From Gentiana macrophylla (taxonomy: Eukaryota; Streptophyta; Magnoliopsida; Gentianales; Gentianaceae), in assembly GCA_026214975.1 (NCBI GenBank), contig CM047809.1, forward strand, positions 31,035,977 through 31,099,976: DNA of 64,000 bases. The letters run 5' to 3'. Every line of letters begins with the position of its first letter. Position 1 is the stretch's first letter. Made by a program: the position numbers and the translations under genes. The notes under the pieces are model-generated. The model ran no database searches, was not told the origin of the DNA, and saw only the letters and a list, made by a program, of their open reading frames with translations. Shown in pieces: positions 22,144-33,375 of this stretch.

Positions 22144-22227
22144 ACTTTAAATCTAAAATTTATAATGAGATTTATTTTGAGACATTCATAAAAGAAATAT
22201 GTTCCAAACAAATTGGAAGGGAAGGAA
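22144..22227. mobile_element. Stowaway MITE, right part
   Basis: After the ACTTT duplication the sequence ends AACAAATTGGAAGGGAAGGA next to TA. This is the inverted counterpart of the left terminus at 12205. Removing the Tat element would rejoin a MITE of about 260 bp. Confidence 0.75.
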
Positions 22228-22312
22228 TAATATTTTATGGTACCGAAAAAAAAAAGACGTCGGAAGGAAAATCCGGAATGCCATTAGACCCCTACATTTT
22301 TTTTTCGTATTT

Positions 22313-22632
22313 AAACTCCCTTCGGCTGGATGCTTTTTGCTCTAATACTAGGCCTAGACCCAAGTCCAACACACTTAAATGTTCTAGACGTCTATGTCTT
22401 ATCCTTTGCCCATAAATCACCAAAACTCCATAGAGACATTTCGCGAGGATTCTAGGTATAATCATCCATTTTTTCTCCCATTTCTACCTTCAAGAAGCTA
22501 AGCCAAACGCACAAAGTTCAGCTCTCTGCTCCCGTTTCACACAAATTTGTAAGTGTATCAACATGTTAACCTTCTAAGCTGTTTCGCTTAATTGTATTTT
22601 TGCATTCTTATGTGTGAGTATATTCGGCAGAA
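22313..22632 (+). promoter_or_regulatory. CPN20: CPN20 copy A upstream region and 5' UTR
   Basis: Collinear with 54577-54896 upstream of copy B. Conserved blocks include GGCTGGATGCTTTTTGCT and AGGTATAATCATCCATTTTT. A probable 5' UTR intron runs 22549-22630 (TTT/GTAAGTG ... TTCGGCAG/AAATGG). No clear TATA box. Copy A has a Stowaway/Tat insertion beginning only about 100 bp further upstream, which may have replaced distal promoter sequence. Confidence 0.6.
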
Positions 22633-25600
22633 ATGGCAAGTTCTCAGCTAATTGCATCATCAATTTCAGCTAAGGGATTTTCATCATTTGATGGTTTAAG
22701 AGCTTCTTCAAGCTCAGTCAAATCTGCTTCTTTTGTGTCTTTCAGACAGAAGCCTTTCCGTGGGCTTGTTGTTAAGGCCGCTACTGTTGTTGCTCCCAAG
22801 GTACATACTCCATATCTCTGATAAATCGCATTACTCTTTTTGTTTTGTTGGTTTGATGTTCTTGGAGATTTTTTATTGGGTCGGAAATGCTTTGCAAACA
22901 TTTGAATTTGAATTTATATATACTGCAGTGCCGTCCAACTTATTGAAATTCAATTTGGGGATCATCTTTTGTATAATGAAATTTGGTATCCCGTTTGTGT
23001 TATTTCTTAAGCGTAATTAACTTATTGCATCGTTTGTCTTAGATTTTCTAGGTGATTTGCATTGTATTTTGACGTTTAAATTTTTGCTTTCGTCGATCTT
23101 TGCTCAGTTGCTGTTGTGGGCTTCAGTTATGCATTTGAGATCCTGAAGTTTGCAGTTTGAACAATTTTAACGTAGATTTGTATCCACGTATCAATGTTTT
23201 GTTTATGTATCAGCCAAAGGTCAATACTGCTGCAGTAGTTTTCAATCAAGGGTGTTGCTAATTATGTTGATGGCATGAATTTGATTAGTAATTTGGCTTA
23301 ACCGTTTCGCGTTAGCAGATGGAGTTGCAATTAGTAAACCGAATTATTGTTGCTTCACTTGCAGATTGATTATAAGTTAAGTTAATATGATTTGAGTACG
23401 TCTTGAGGTGACTCTTCATATGGCTTTTACCGACTTTTCAATTATCTATGCTTCTTTGTATTGTTCTAGCATTAGATTGCATTAGAACTGCTAGTATTAG
23501 GAACTCTTGGCTCTCTTTAGTTTATTGGTTGCAGAAATTATGTTATTCGATGTTTACAAGGTGAGATAGATTTTATGATCTTGAGTATTATTTTTTCTAC
23601 ATTTTTTATTGTCATGTTATCTGCTTTTGTATAGTACACATCATTGAAGCCCTTGGGTGATAGACTGCTTGTGAAGATCAAGGTTCCAGAGGAGAAGTCT
23701 GTCGGTGGCATCCTTTTACCAACTACTGCTCAAACAAAACCTCAAGGAGGTGAAGTAGTTGCTGTTGGAGAGGGTCGTACTTTTGGGAAGAACAAGGTTG
23801 AAATTGGCGTGAAGGTAGTTGTCTGTTTAGGCTACCTTTTTTTTCTTCTTTCCCCCATGTTATGTGGCTGTCATGACGTGGTTTACATTTTCTACTTTCG
23901 CTGTAGACCGGAACCCATATTGTCTACTCGAAGTATGCTGGAACAGAGGTGGAGTTTAACGGTTCTAATCATCTTATATTAAAGGAGGATGATGTTGTCG
24001 GTATTCTAGACTCAGATGATATCAAGGAGTTGAAACCTCTGAATGACAGGGTTTTGATCAAGGTTTGGATTGACATACTTCCTACTTAAATGTAAAACAA
24101 TGCGATGCATTTTTCTTAATGGAAGTTGCTTTTATACTACATGGGTCATAAAAGCTTCTTGTTTAGATGACTAGTTCTGTTCAAAGCCCTTGCTTAAGTG
24201 GGATTGGGTGGCTTAAGGGTTTAACGAAAGTAATCATGCATTATTTAGAGATTTTAGAAGTGTGATACATTGTTGCAAGTTACTGATAGGAGAAAATATT
24301 TTGCCCTTGGTGCTTTCTGGTGTGTTTATAAACCAGGTTGCTGAAGTTGAAGAAAAAACTGCCGGAGGTTTGCTTTTGACGGAGGCTTCCAAGGAGAAAC
24401 CCTCAATCGGAACAGTAAGAAACTTTTGATCTAAACTTCCATTTTATATGTTTGTAGTTTCTTGAATCACTAGAATAAACAGACAACCTGTTTATAGAAG
24501 TATCCAGTCTATACGAATTGACTTTTCTAAGGTTTGTTGTGAGGATTGAACTTTTAAATCTCGATTCTAGACCATATAGTTGACTCTCCGAAAATTGATT
24601 GTGTGTGGTGCAAATACCAATCCCTTTTATACGTGGTTCGACTGTAGGCAGCCTATGAGTGTCTTCAGTGGTACACATCAAACCTGTTGATTATGGCACC
24701 ACAATACAATTGACTTTTGAACCGTCGAGTCGATTCTATAGCTGAGAATCGACTTTCTGGTGGTCGATTTTTCACAACCGACTGGGTGAAAGTCAATTCT
24801 CAGCTTTCGTTGGTTGATTGTTTCTGTTAAGCACCTAGCTTAACTACGGTTTTCTGATAGGGAAATTTGGGGATAGATGAGAGGAAACAAGGGAAGGGAA
24901 AATAGAGATTTTATTAGATGTCCATTAGTGAGAACGATACAACTCACACCAACCTTTATACCTGTTGGTTCAACACAGATAGGCCGAAGCACAAATTAAC
25001 ACACCTAAGAGTACACAATAACTAATACAATAGCCTCCTAGGTGCCTATTTCCTAACATTACCCTCCCCTAAAGACCTTTCTCGACCACATGCCTATTTC
25101 CTAACATTACCCTCCCCTAAAGACCTTTCTCGACCACAAGGAAGGGGGAAATGTAGTAATTTTGGCAGTATGAAGTCTGCATCCTTCTAAGTTGACTGAT
25201 CTCCATCAAGGTTCAGCCACTTGATCTTCCATTGCACCACAATCCTGTTGAACCTCTTGATAGATCTGATCTCTAAGACTTTCCCAGGATACACACACCA
25301 CAATCTAGGCCCCTTGATCAGCCCCTATATACATTTTTAACATAGAAACAGAAACACGAAACACATGGTGTATCCTAGAATCAGGTCGAAACTGCAGCTT
25401 ATAGGCCACCTCCTCATTTATCCTTGCCACAATCTTAAAAGGGCTAAAATATTTGACTGAAAGCTTAATATTCTTCTTAGGGCCATTGAGTTCAGTTTGT
25501 AAGGCTGCAGCTTTAGGAAGACACAGTCCCCTATAGAAAACTCCTTATCTTTTCTGTGTTGGTCAGCATAAAACTTCGTCCTAGATTGAGCTTCCTCAAG

Positions 25601-28600
25601 TTGATTCTTAAGATCCTTCAAAATAACCTGCTTCTGCATGAGAAAATCTTCCACATCAGTGATCTGTTCATCAACAAAACTCCCCAAAGGTGGAGATGTA
25701 GGACTGTAGGAGTATAACCATATAGTGCCTCATATGGTGTCAGGTTAATGGTTGTATGGTAATTGGTATTGTACCAATGTTCAGCCAAGGGCAATCCACT
25801 ATTTCCACTTTATTGGTCCTTGGAAGGTCATACACCTCAGGTACATTTCAATGCACTGATTAACCCTCTTAGTTTGGCTATCTGTTTTAGGGTGGTAGGC
25901 AGTGCTGTAGGACAATTTGACCCCTGTTAATTTCATCAACTGCCCCCAGAATTCTGAAGTAAACACCCTGTCTCTGTCACTGAGTATGGTATCAGGAATA
26001 CCATGTAGTCTGAAGACCTCAGTAAAGAACATTGTTGCTACACTCTTTGTTGTATACCCTCTTTCTAGAGCCATGAAATGAACAAATTTGGTTAGCCTGC
26101 CAACAACACATATAACACTCTTCCTATCTGATTTAGGTAGCCCCCCAATCAAATCCATACTCAATTGTGACCATGCCCTCTCGGGTATAAGCAAAGGCTG
26201 TAACAGCACCCGAGGCTTGTCATGAGAGTTTTTACACTGCTGACAAGTAGTGCATTTCTGTATCAGATCCCATACATCCTTTTTGATGTTAAGTCAATAA
26301 AAAAAATCTTATGATCCTACTGTAACAGGCTCTCAAACCGGAGTGCCCCCTCAAGGGGCTAGAGTTAAGTTGTCGCATAAGATTTTGTCTCGGTGCACCA
26401 TTGGACCCCACATATATCCTACCCTTATATTTCAGGATCCCTTGATGTAGGCACAATATTAGTCATTTATCTTCCCCAGGGACTTGGAGGGGGTGTGGTT
26501 TTAGCAATCTACACACCCCTTCCAAGTCCCGCCCTTTTTCTTGGCCTGAAGCATTGGGGAGGATAAAGGACTATTACTGTGCCTGACTATGCCTTGCCTT
26601 ATCATTTCATCAACCAACGACTCTATATCATCCTTCTGTTCGTGGATATCATTATGGCCTCAACTTTATAGGTTAAACTATATCTTTTAGGGTAATTGGA
26701 TGTTCATAGCTCCTTTGTGGAGGCAGACTAGTGGGTGTTGCAAAAACATCTTTAAACTCTTTCAAAACTGGCCCCAACTCTTCAGGTATCTCACCACCCC
26801 CGATCTTGGACCATATGTAGGCATCCCAACATGCCATAGGTCTCTTTCTTCAAACTGTCCACCATTTTTTTACAAATAAGTGCTACCATCTTGAGGTGAC
26901 CTTCTTCTGTAATCCTCTTCAAGGTTATTTGAACCCCGTCTTTAATGAAGGACACACACATGTTTTGAAAATTGAAAGTCATTGGACTGAATTGGCTCAT
27001 CCAATCCACTCCTAGGACCATATCACAACCTCTAAGTTTGATCAATCTGATGTCATGCTGGAAAACTTTTCTCTGCATTGTCCACACCAGGCTAGGCCAC
27101 TTAGAATCACTACTCTAAGAATTCTCATATGCTACAGTTATGACCATAAGGTGACTTGGTAGTATACTGCACCCATCATTCTTGGCCACTTTTTGGTCCA
27201 AGATGTAGTGAGAAGCCCCACTATCAATCAAATAACCACTGATTGCTTCTTAATCATTCCCTTGATCTTCAATGTATAGGGAGTGGTATGCCCTGCCAAA
27301 GAGTACACTGACTAATCGGTCTCATGTACAGGTCCTTGAGTAAAATCTTCTTCTTCCACAAAATCCTCATCCTCAGCTAAGATGAAGTGGATATGCTTTC
27401 GCCTGTATTTGTGCCCAGGTGTGTACTTCTCATCACACCGAAAACATAATCCTCTAGCCTTTTTATCCAAGATTTCGTTGGGATTGATTGTTCTGTGCAA
27501 AATAGGCTTCTGTTATGTGACTGATATTTTGTCGAACACCTTAGGTGCAGATGGTGTCTGCTTCATCTTTCCCCCTGAATATGAAATTTTAGGTACGTGC
27601 TTGTGATTTAATGACAATATAACGCATTCGTGACACCTAGGACTGCAGCTGACATAGTTGTTGGATGCATCAATCGAACCATAGATTTGATTTCATTCTT
27701 GAGGCCTCGGATAAAGCAGGATACATAGTGAAATTCTGTGAGCCTTGGGCACTGCATCTGCACAATACTCCTTAATTCTTCAAATTCAGCCTAGTACTCA
27801 TCTATACTCATCTACAAACCCTAGCCGCTTTACCTGATGAAATTCATCAACCTCCATCTTTATAGAGTTCGAACCAAACCGCCTCAACACTTCCTCTCGC
27901 ATAATTGGCTAAGTCAATAGGGGAAACTAGCTCTAAGGCCTCCAAACCAAACATTATCTATTCCTCTCAAATCCAACTCGGCAAATCCAACCTTATAACT
28001 CTCTGGTGTATCATGAATTTGGAAAAAACGTTCACAAAGCCTTATCCACTCCATTGGAGCTTCACTATTGAATAAAGGAAAATCTAGCTTAGGTGCCTTA
28101 CAAATTTGTTAATACCTCCCAGTTTTTTATGAGGTTTCTCCATAATCGACTTGAACTTGCGTTGTTTGAGCTTGCTCCGCATGCTGTGGAGTCAAAAGCA
28201 GTCCATCTTCTGAAGCTGCAGCAGGAGCCAATGGTGGAGACGGTGATTTGAACTTTTCAATGAAAGCTCTCATCATTTGATGAACAGAGCTCACATGATT
28301 ATCCAACGAACTCACATGATTTCCAAGCTTCTGATCTAACTCTTTCAGTTTGGAGTTGAATTCTTCGCTCATTTTCTGCCGTGATAGTTTGAGTTCATCA
28401 ATCGATGTGGCGGCCATTAGCACGAGGCTCTAATACCTGATGTTAAGCACCTAGCTTAACTATGGTTTTCTGATAGGGAAATTTGGGGATAAAGGAGAGG
28501 AAACAAGGGAAGGAAAAATAGAGATTCTATTAGATGTCCAAAAGTGAGCAATGATACAACTTACACTAGCATTTATACCTGTTGGCTCACACAGGTTAAG

Positions 28601-30038
28601 GCCTAAGCACACACTAAGAGTGACCCCAATGGGGGGATTTATCCCCCCTCTAAAACTAATATAGAGGGAGTAACCTACCTTTAAGCCCACAGTGGCTCCC
28701 AACCCAACACCCTATCCCTAAATAAAACTAACGCTCCCCTTAAATATGAAGGGTCTGCTAATATGAACAGTAACACCATTTATCTCTCTTTTTACCCAAT
28801 AAATTAATTTCACACATCAATATCATTTATATAATAATGCGTTATGTATCAAGTAATGATACGGGCACAACGGTAGTATCACAACGGTGATATACATCAT
28901 TGAAACAAAAAAATTATATATACTATTTTTTCCATAAAAAAAAATTAATCTGTCCAAATATTTATTTTTTTATTTTGAACTCTTTTTGTGTACAAATACG
29001 ACATCTTTGTATTTTTTTTTACCGTTGTGCGACGTATTCAAATATCACTTTGTAAGCATAAAATATTTTTAAAGGGATGTATAGAGGTTGCTTATTGGAG
29101 TGAATTATTTTTTGGGTGTTGAAAAAGTGTAACTGTAAACGAAAACGGTGTGTTTGAAGGGTATCATTGGGGTCACTCTAACACACCTAAGAATACACAG
29201 TAACTAATACAAGGATCTGTTTGGTTTCGGGTTAGGTTGAGTTGAATGGATTCAAGAGAGAGAAATTGAAATAAAATAAAGTGAAATAACAATTATAAAG
29301 TTGAAATCTTGTATGAAATTTGTGTAGATGAAGAAACGATCGGTGAAAGAAATTTTAATGAAATAAAATAAAGTGAAATAATGATTATAAAGTTGAAATT
29401 TTGTATTGAAATTTGTGTAGATAAAGAAATGATTGGTGATAGGAATCTTAATGAAATATTATATTTATAAAGTAATGGTTAAATAATGTAGCGGGTGAAT
29501 AAAAAAATGAATTGATTAATATTATTTTATTTGTTGATGGTGAATGATTGGTGAGAGAAATTATAAGAAAATAATAGAATTAATAAAATAATGATAAATA
29601 AGATAGTTGAGTAAATTAAATATTGAGTTGGATCTAAATGGATCCGACACCAACCGAAACCAAACAGAGCTAACAGTTTCCGGTGTGGTGCTACACTAAA
29701 AACGGTGTGGTGCCACCAAAGGAGCTCCATCTGTATTTATCCACAGTTTGAACCCATGATCTCTAGCGAAATGACGACAACTTTTACCATTGTGTCAATG
29801 CTTCATTCCATCTAATTACTGCGATTTTATAAATCTATCTTTGATTGTGATGGGCCGATGGCAGGTGATAGCTGTTGGACCAGGTCCTTTGGATGAAGAG
29901 GGTAACAGGAAGCCACTTTCTCTCTCCCAAGGCAATACAGTTTTGTACTCCAAGTATGCCGGTAATGACTTCAAGGGCACCGATGGCTCCGATTACATTG
30001 CACTCAGAGCATCTGAAGTTATGGCTGTTTTGTCCTAG
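22633..30038 (+). CDS. CPN20: 20 kDa chaperonin, chloroplastic (copy A), five coding exons
   Basis: Exons are 22633-22800, 23635-23814, 23907-24062, 24337-24414 and 29865-30038, all with GT-AG introns, giving 251 residues and no stop. Residues 1 to about 50 are a Ser-rich chloroplast transit peptide starting MASSQLIASSISAKGF. Two tandem GroES-like domains follow. The first has LKPLGDRLLVKIKVPEEKSV and GGILLP. The second has LKPLNDRVLIKVAEVEEKTA and GGLLLTEASKEKP. Both have the hydrophobic mobile loop. CPN20 caps the Cpn60 chaperonin in the stroma for protein folding. The last intron is 5450 bp because of a retroelement; in copy B it is 282 bp. A transcript must splice across that insertion to be functional. 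Confidence 0.95.
24740..24805. repeat. Inverted repeat (hairpin) in CPN20 intron 4
   Basis: AGCTGAGAATCGACTTTC (24740-24757) pairs with GAAAGTCAATTCTCAGCT (24788-24805), 17 of 18 bases, with a 30-bp loop. It lies in about 300 bp (24517-24819) that is absent from the copy B intron and so is itself inserted sequence. Confidence 0.8.
25043..25138. repeat. 48-bp tandem duplication at the LTR edge
   Basis: TGCCTATTTCCTAACATTAC and the following 28 bases occur twice head to tail (25043-25090, 25091-25138). This duplicates the LTR end plus adjacent internal sequence. Confidence 0.9.
25418..26470 (-). pseudogene. Chromovirus integrase, broken
   Basis: The frame at 25799-26209 has ERAWSQLSMDLIGGLPKSD, GIPDTILSDRDRVFTSEFW and AYHPKTDSQTKRVNQ, so two Asp are visible. 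The catalytic Glu region reads TDSQTKRVN rather than the usual TDGQTERVN, so the Glu appears replaced by Lys. The C-terminal part (25418-25687, with FYADQHRKDKEFSIGDCVFL) is in another frame. The zinc module and flanks have stops. Confidence 0.8.
26480..28438 (-). pseudogene. Chromovirus gag-protease and RT stub
   Basis: Gag starts at 28420 on the minus strand (MAATSIDELKLSRQ in the frame called at 28127-28423), followed by broken gag. A knuckle-like LCFRCDEKYTPGHKYRRKH is at 27312-27500. The protease segment GCDMVLGVDWMSQFSP is at about 26990-27035. The RT N-terminus near 26530-26640 (LVDEMIRQGIVRHSNSPLSS) stops at KKKGGTW and jumps to post-RNase H sequence, so the RT catalytic region is deleted. 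Confidence 0.75.
28618..29178. mobile_element. Tourist-like MITE (TAA duplication), 561 bp
   Basis: Terminal inverted repeats GAGTGACCCCAATG / CATTGGGGTCACTC (14 of 14) are flanked by TAA at 28615-28617 and 29179-29181. Comparison with the intact left LTR shows the insertion exactly interrupts the right LTR. The 3-bp TAA duplication suggests the PIF/Harbinger superfamily. No coding capacity. Confidence 0.9.
29213..29670. mobile_element. MITE with TCTGTTTGGTTTCGG ends, 458 bp
   Basis: Left GGATCTGTTTGGTTTCGG and right CCGAAACCAAACAGAGC are inverted repeats of one another apart from the outermost bases. It also lies in the right LTR, where about 22 bp of LTR seem lost at the junction. No clean target duplication was found, so the superfamily is uncertain. 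Confidence 0.75.
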
Positions 30039-30898
30039 TCGGCATGACCAGGTGCATCGTTGTACTGGGTGGATGGAGATAACGTAACCATTTTTTACAC
30101 TCTTTCACAATTGTAGTAGTGTGTAGGAGTGACTTGGTTGCACCGCATTCATATATTTGGTATAATATCATTAACGGTTAGACCATAAAATCTCTCGAAT
30201 GTTTGACTAGCTTTTCAGCTATGGCACCCTAATTGAAGCACTTTCGGCGGAGGAACTTTTCAAGTGCAATATGTAGTGTAAAACGCTGTTTTCATCAGGA
30301 GTTGCTAAATGATTTCTTAGAACATTTGAGATAAATTTTGTAATTCTATAGAAAATGATGGTTCATTTGTCTTTGTTTTGTCTATTATTTTGCATTTTTC
30401 CTTCTTTGAAAATTAATGGTTTGTGGATATATGATTAACCAACTGGTTTAGCATAAACCTGCAACTTCACTTTGTAGCAAAGAAACTGCCAAACACATTT
30501 CATCTAGACGATGAAACTGTAATTTCATCAAACGCGAAGAAAGGAACAAGTTACATCGAGTTCATCATTAAACTTTACACTGTTTCTTGGCAGTTACAAA
30601 ATTAAAATCCTGCCGCCTATTTCCTTTATAAATACGCCTAACGTAGCCTATTTCCTACCCAAAATGATTTGAGAGCAGGGTTGGTTTCATATCTTCAATG
30701 AATATAAAGCAGCAGTCCTAGAGGGAAAAGGTGAGAAAAGACATTGAAGTGAAAGCAACAATCTCAGACACCTTCAGGATCAGTTAAATCTAGGTTGAGA
30801 ACGCGCCATTTGCAGAATTTACAAAGCATTCTACGAACCATGTTGCACCCATTTGCTCTTAGCTGCATTATCTTTGTCTTTTATGTGACATCATCACA
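30039..30898 (+). other. CPN20 copy A 3' region
   Basis: Collinear with 57448-58168 (ACCATTTTTTAC, GGTATAATATCATT, TTTGTAATTCTATAG, TTTGTTTTGTCTATTATTTT). Contains the 3' UTR and the short spacer between the convergent CPN20 and ARF units. No separate gene. Confidence 0.7.
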
Positions 30899-31468
30899 TC
30901 AAGAAACTTGACGCGCGTAGAATTTTGAATAGCCGCCGTAGTGCCCTTTCCATGCATTACAACTGTCAGTCCCATTGCATGCTTGGTTTGGAAATGACAG
31001 ATTAGGAAATTCCCATCAAGACTCATTTGTTGCACTTCTGCAGAAGAATAAATCTTTATGCTTTGAACACAACTCACAAATTCTATGAATAGTTTTTTTT
31101 TTTGTATAAGTCCATAATGTGCGACGAAAGAATGATACTCTGTACAACATCAGAAGATCTGTAGATTTCTAGACACGTATCGATCATTCAGTCCTATCAT
31201 GATCAATGGTCTATAAGTGCATAGTAACACGATGTAGTTGGTGGCATCAGATTGAACACTTATGTTATAACCAAAAATTTCTCCCAGGCGTCATCACCAA
31301 ACATTCGTGCAAGATCGCAACTTAACTCATCATAGCCCTTGTAACGAGTGACGTCATTCGTCAATTCTTCTTCCCACAGATCCACGCTTTTGAACCTTTG
31401 CGAAATTTACCAAAATGGGATAAGAAACATGTGTGGGAAGTACATGCAGGTAAAACTATATTACCTTT

Positions 31469-32516
31469 TAAATCAATCTTAATTAATACATCCTTAGCTA
31501 CCCTCCCATACTAAAACGATGCAAACGACTAAATTGCCCGAGGGGCTTGTGGACAACATTGAACAGCTCTGCCGTCAATTTTTTTGGGACGAGCTAGATG
31601 GTGAAAGACATTGTCACTACATTTCCTGGAATAATCTTTGTAAGCCCAAGGATGCTGGGGGGTTGGGCCTTAAACTTTTATACCGGAGATGAACTGTGCT
31701 TTTTTGGGAACATTAGTCTAGCAGCTACTCACGGATGATACCTCTCCGTGGGTCACCCTCTTGATCCAGAAATACGGAGATCCCTTCGCAACTCCTAAAT
31801 CAGGAGCTTCTTTCCAGTGGCGGAACATTTGTCAAGCCGCGAAGGCCCTTCAGGCAGGATTCGAAGTATGGATGCACGATATCAAATGGGGCCCTTCTGG
31901 AGATGGCAATTATTCGGTCCATAGCGCTTACACCCATCAACTGGAGTCCCAAGAAGTCCTACGGCAGACCTTTGATTGAAAACGAATTTGGAGTTTAAAA
32001 GGTCCCGCAAGATATAACTTCATTTTGTGGCAACTCTGCCAGAATTGCCTAATGGTAAACAATTTTCTATCTTACCGAGATATCTCGAGCTCCTCTCTCT
32101 GCCAAATCTGCCACGGGCGGGAGGAGACTCCTCTACACGCCATACGTGATTGCAGATGACCCAGTCATGTTTGGAAGCAAAGCCCTTGACCCTCCACAGT
32201 GGGAAGCATTTTTTGCCAGTTCAGATGTACAAAGATTGGGTGTTGGAAAATATCACGCCTCCCCCGAGAACTTCGACCTCAGCCGAACAGTGGCCTTAGC
32301 TTTTTCGTGAGATCGCTTACAGAATTTGGTACTGGCGGAACAAACTGCTTCATTCTGCAGATATTGTCTACCCTCCCACTCATACGTTTATTTCCAATGC
32401 AGTTAAACGCTCCAAGAAAGGTAGCTTGGGTTATAGATATAGAGTAGTCTTTCTTTGTACCTTTTTGGATGTTGTTTCCGATTTTTGAATAAAATATCTC
32501 TTTTATTAAAAAATAA
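31469..32516 (+). mobile_element. 5'-truncated L1-type LINE
   Basis: Flanked by a 17-bp duplication AAAACTATATTACCTTT (31452-31468 and 32517-32533) and ending in an A-rich tail after TTTTATTAAAAAATAAA. It encodes only the C-terminal part of the LINE polyprotein: FFWDELDGERHCHYISWNNL and GGLGLK, then a zinc-binding region with GPARYNFILWQLCQNCL and CQICHGREETPLHA. Several stops are present. It sits in an intron of the ARF relic. Confidence 0.9.
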
Positions 32517-32982
32517 AAAACTATATTACCTTTGACAATGTTTGCATACGTTGGGTTTAATTCGGCCACAACCCATTATTTAAGATACCGGCCAAATCAT
32601 CAGCAACAACATTGTTCGAACAACTCGGTTTGAATGACAAAGTGCGAACTCCCAATCCAAAATTTCAAAGAACACGTAGCTCCGTCTCAATATCCTCGAG
32701 TCATCTCCAAAATTAGAAAGAACATTCTGGATATTTTTCCAGATTCATAACCTCTTGACAACAAAGCATCTGTAGCTAACGAATCAACTACAGAATTGAA
32801 TGGTACATTGCTCCTAGAATTTAAATGGATATCGCCACCTAAACACAATGTAGGTTACGCGAAATTCAATTGAAAACCATTAGTATCAAGAAGGTATGAT
32901 GTAACAGAAGAGGTTGCATCTAAGTTTTCTGGAGTATTCCTTCTAAATTTCGTCTCCTCTGCCCCTTTAGGCACGTTCATTT

Positions 32983-33333
32983 TGTTGAACCACCATCTCT
33001 TTACAAAAGATTAAGCTGATAAGGATACAGATAATCAACATTTTACACACTTTAATACGCCAAAAGCTTAAGTGATGATAATACACATAATTAACATTTT
33101 ACACACTTTAACACGTCAAAAGCTTAAGTTGATGGCTGAGCCAACTATGCACATTTTAACATGCCCCCTTTCCTCAACAAAAAAAAATGCCCCCTCAAGT
33201 GTGGGGGGCAAATAATGTTGGCCGAAAGGTTTGAACCAATACTTCTCGTTTTGATACCATGTTGAACAACCATATCTCCCAAAATCTTAAGCTGACGAGG
33301 ATACAGATAATTAGCATTGTACACTCTTTGACA
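32983..33333 (-). mobile_element. TRIM-like miniature LTR retroelement, 351 bp
   Basis: A left terminal repeat 32983-33161 (TGTTGAACCACC...TTTTAACA) and a shortened right repeat 33260-33333 (TGTTGAACAACC...TTTGACA) are flanked by CATTT at 32978-32982 and 33334-33338. On the minus strand the right repeat is followed by TGGTATCAAAACG, an initiator-Met-type primer site. A purine tract GAGGAAAGGGGGCA lies before the left repeat. Copy B lacks this insertion, so it arrived after the duplication. Confidence 0.85.
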
Positions 33334-33375
33334 CATTTCATACTTTGCTCGGGAATCAGACCTGTTTTGGAAATC

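Larger units (their letters stand above)
24825..29675 (-). mobile_element. Deleted Ty3 chromovirus in CPN20 intron 4
   Basis: LTRs start TGTTAAGCACCTAGCTTAAC on the plus strand. The left LTR is 24825-25058 (234 bp); the right begins at 28441 and ends CTAACA at 29675. The duplication GTTTC flanks at 24820-24824 and 29676-29680. The primer site next to the right LTR (minus strand AGGTATTAGAGCC) resembles the initiator-Met type. Short LTRs and the order gag, protease, integrase fit a chromovirus. Most of reverse transcriptase and RNase H is deleted. Two MITEs have landed in the right LTR. Antisense orientation relative to CPN20 probably lessens its effect on splicing. Confidence 0.9.
30899..33375 (-). 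pseudogene. ARF copy A: truncated 3' end of an auxin response factor
   Basis: Collinear with 58169 to about 59280 of copy B. The last-exon relic (about 30899-31084) encodes EFVSCVQSIKIYSSAEVQQM. The PB1 exon (about 31290-31410) has lost its middle. Part of the large exon (32533-32982 and 33339-33375) keeps [11 protein letters not shown]. Everything 5' of this (glutamine-rich middle, DNA-binding domain) is missing; similarity stops at 33375. A LINE (31469-32516) and a TRIM-like element (32983-33333) interrupt it. It cannot make an ARF. Confidence 0.9.

Noticed and set aside
24415..29864. Treating the region between exons 4 and 5 as a separate intergenic interval and CPN20 copy A as truncated
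   Set aside because: Copy B shows the same exon-4 donor and exon-5 acceptor joined by a short intron, and both sites are intact in copy A, so it is one gene with an enlarged intron.
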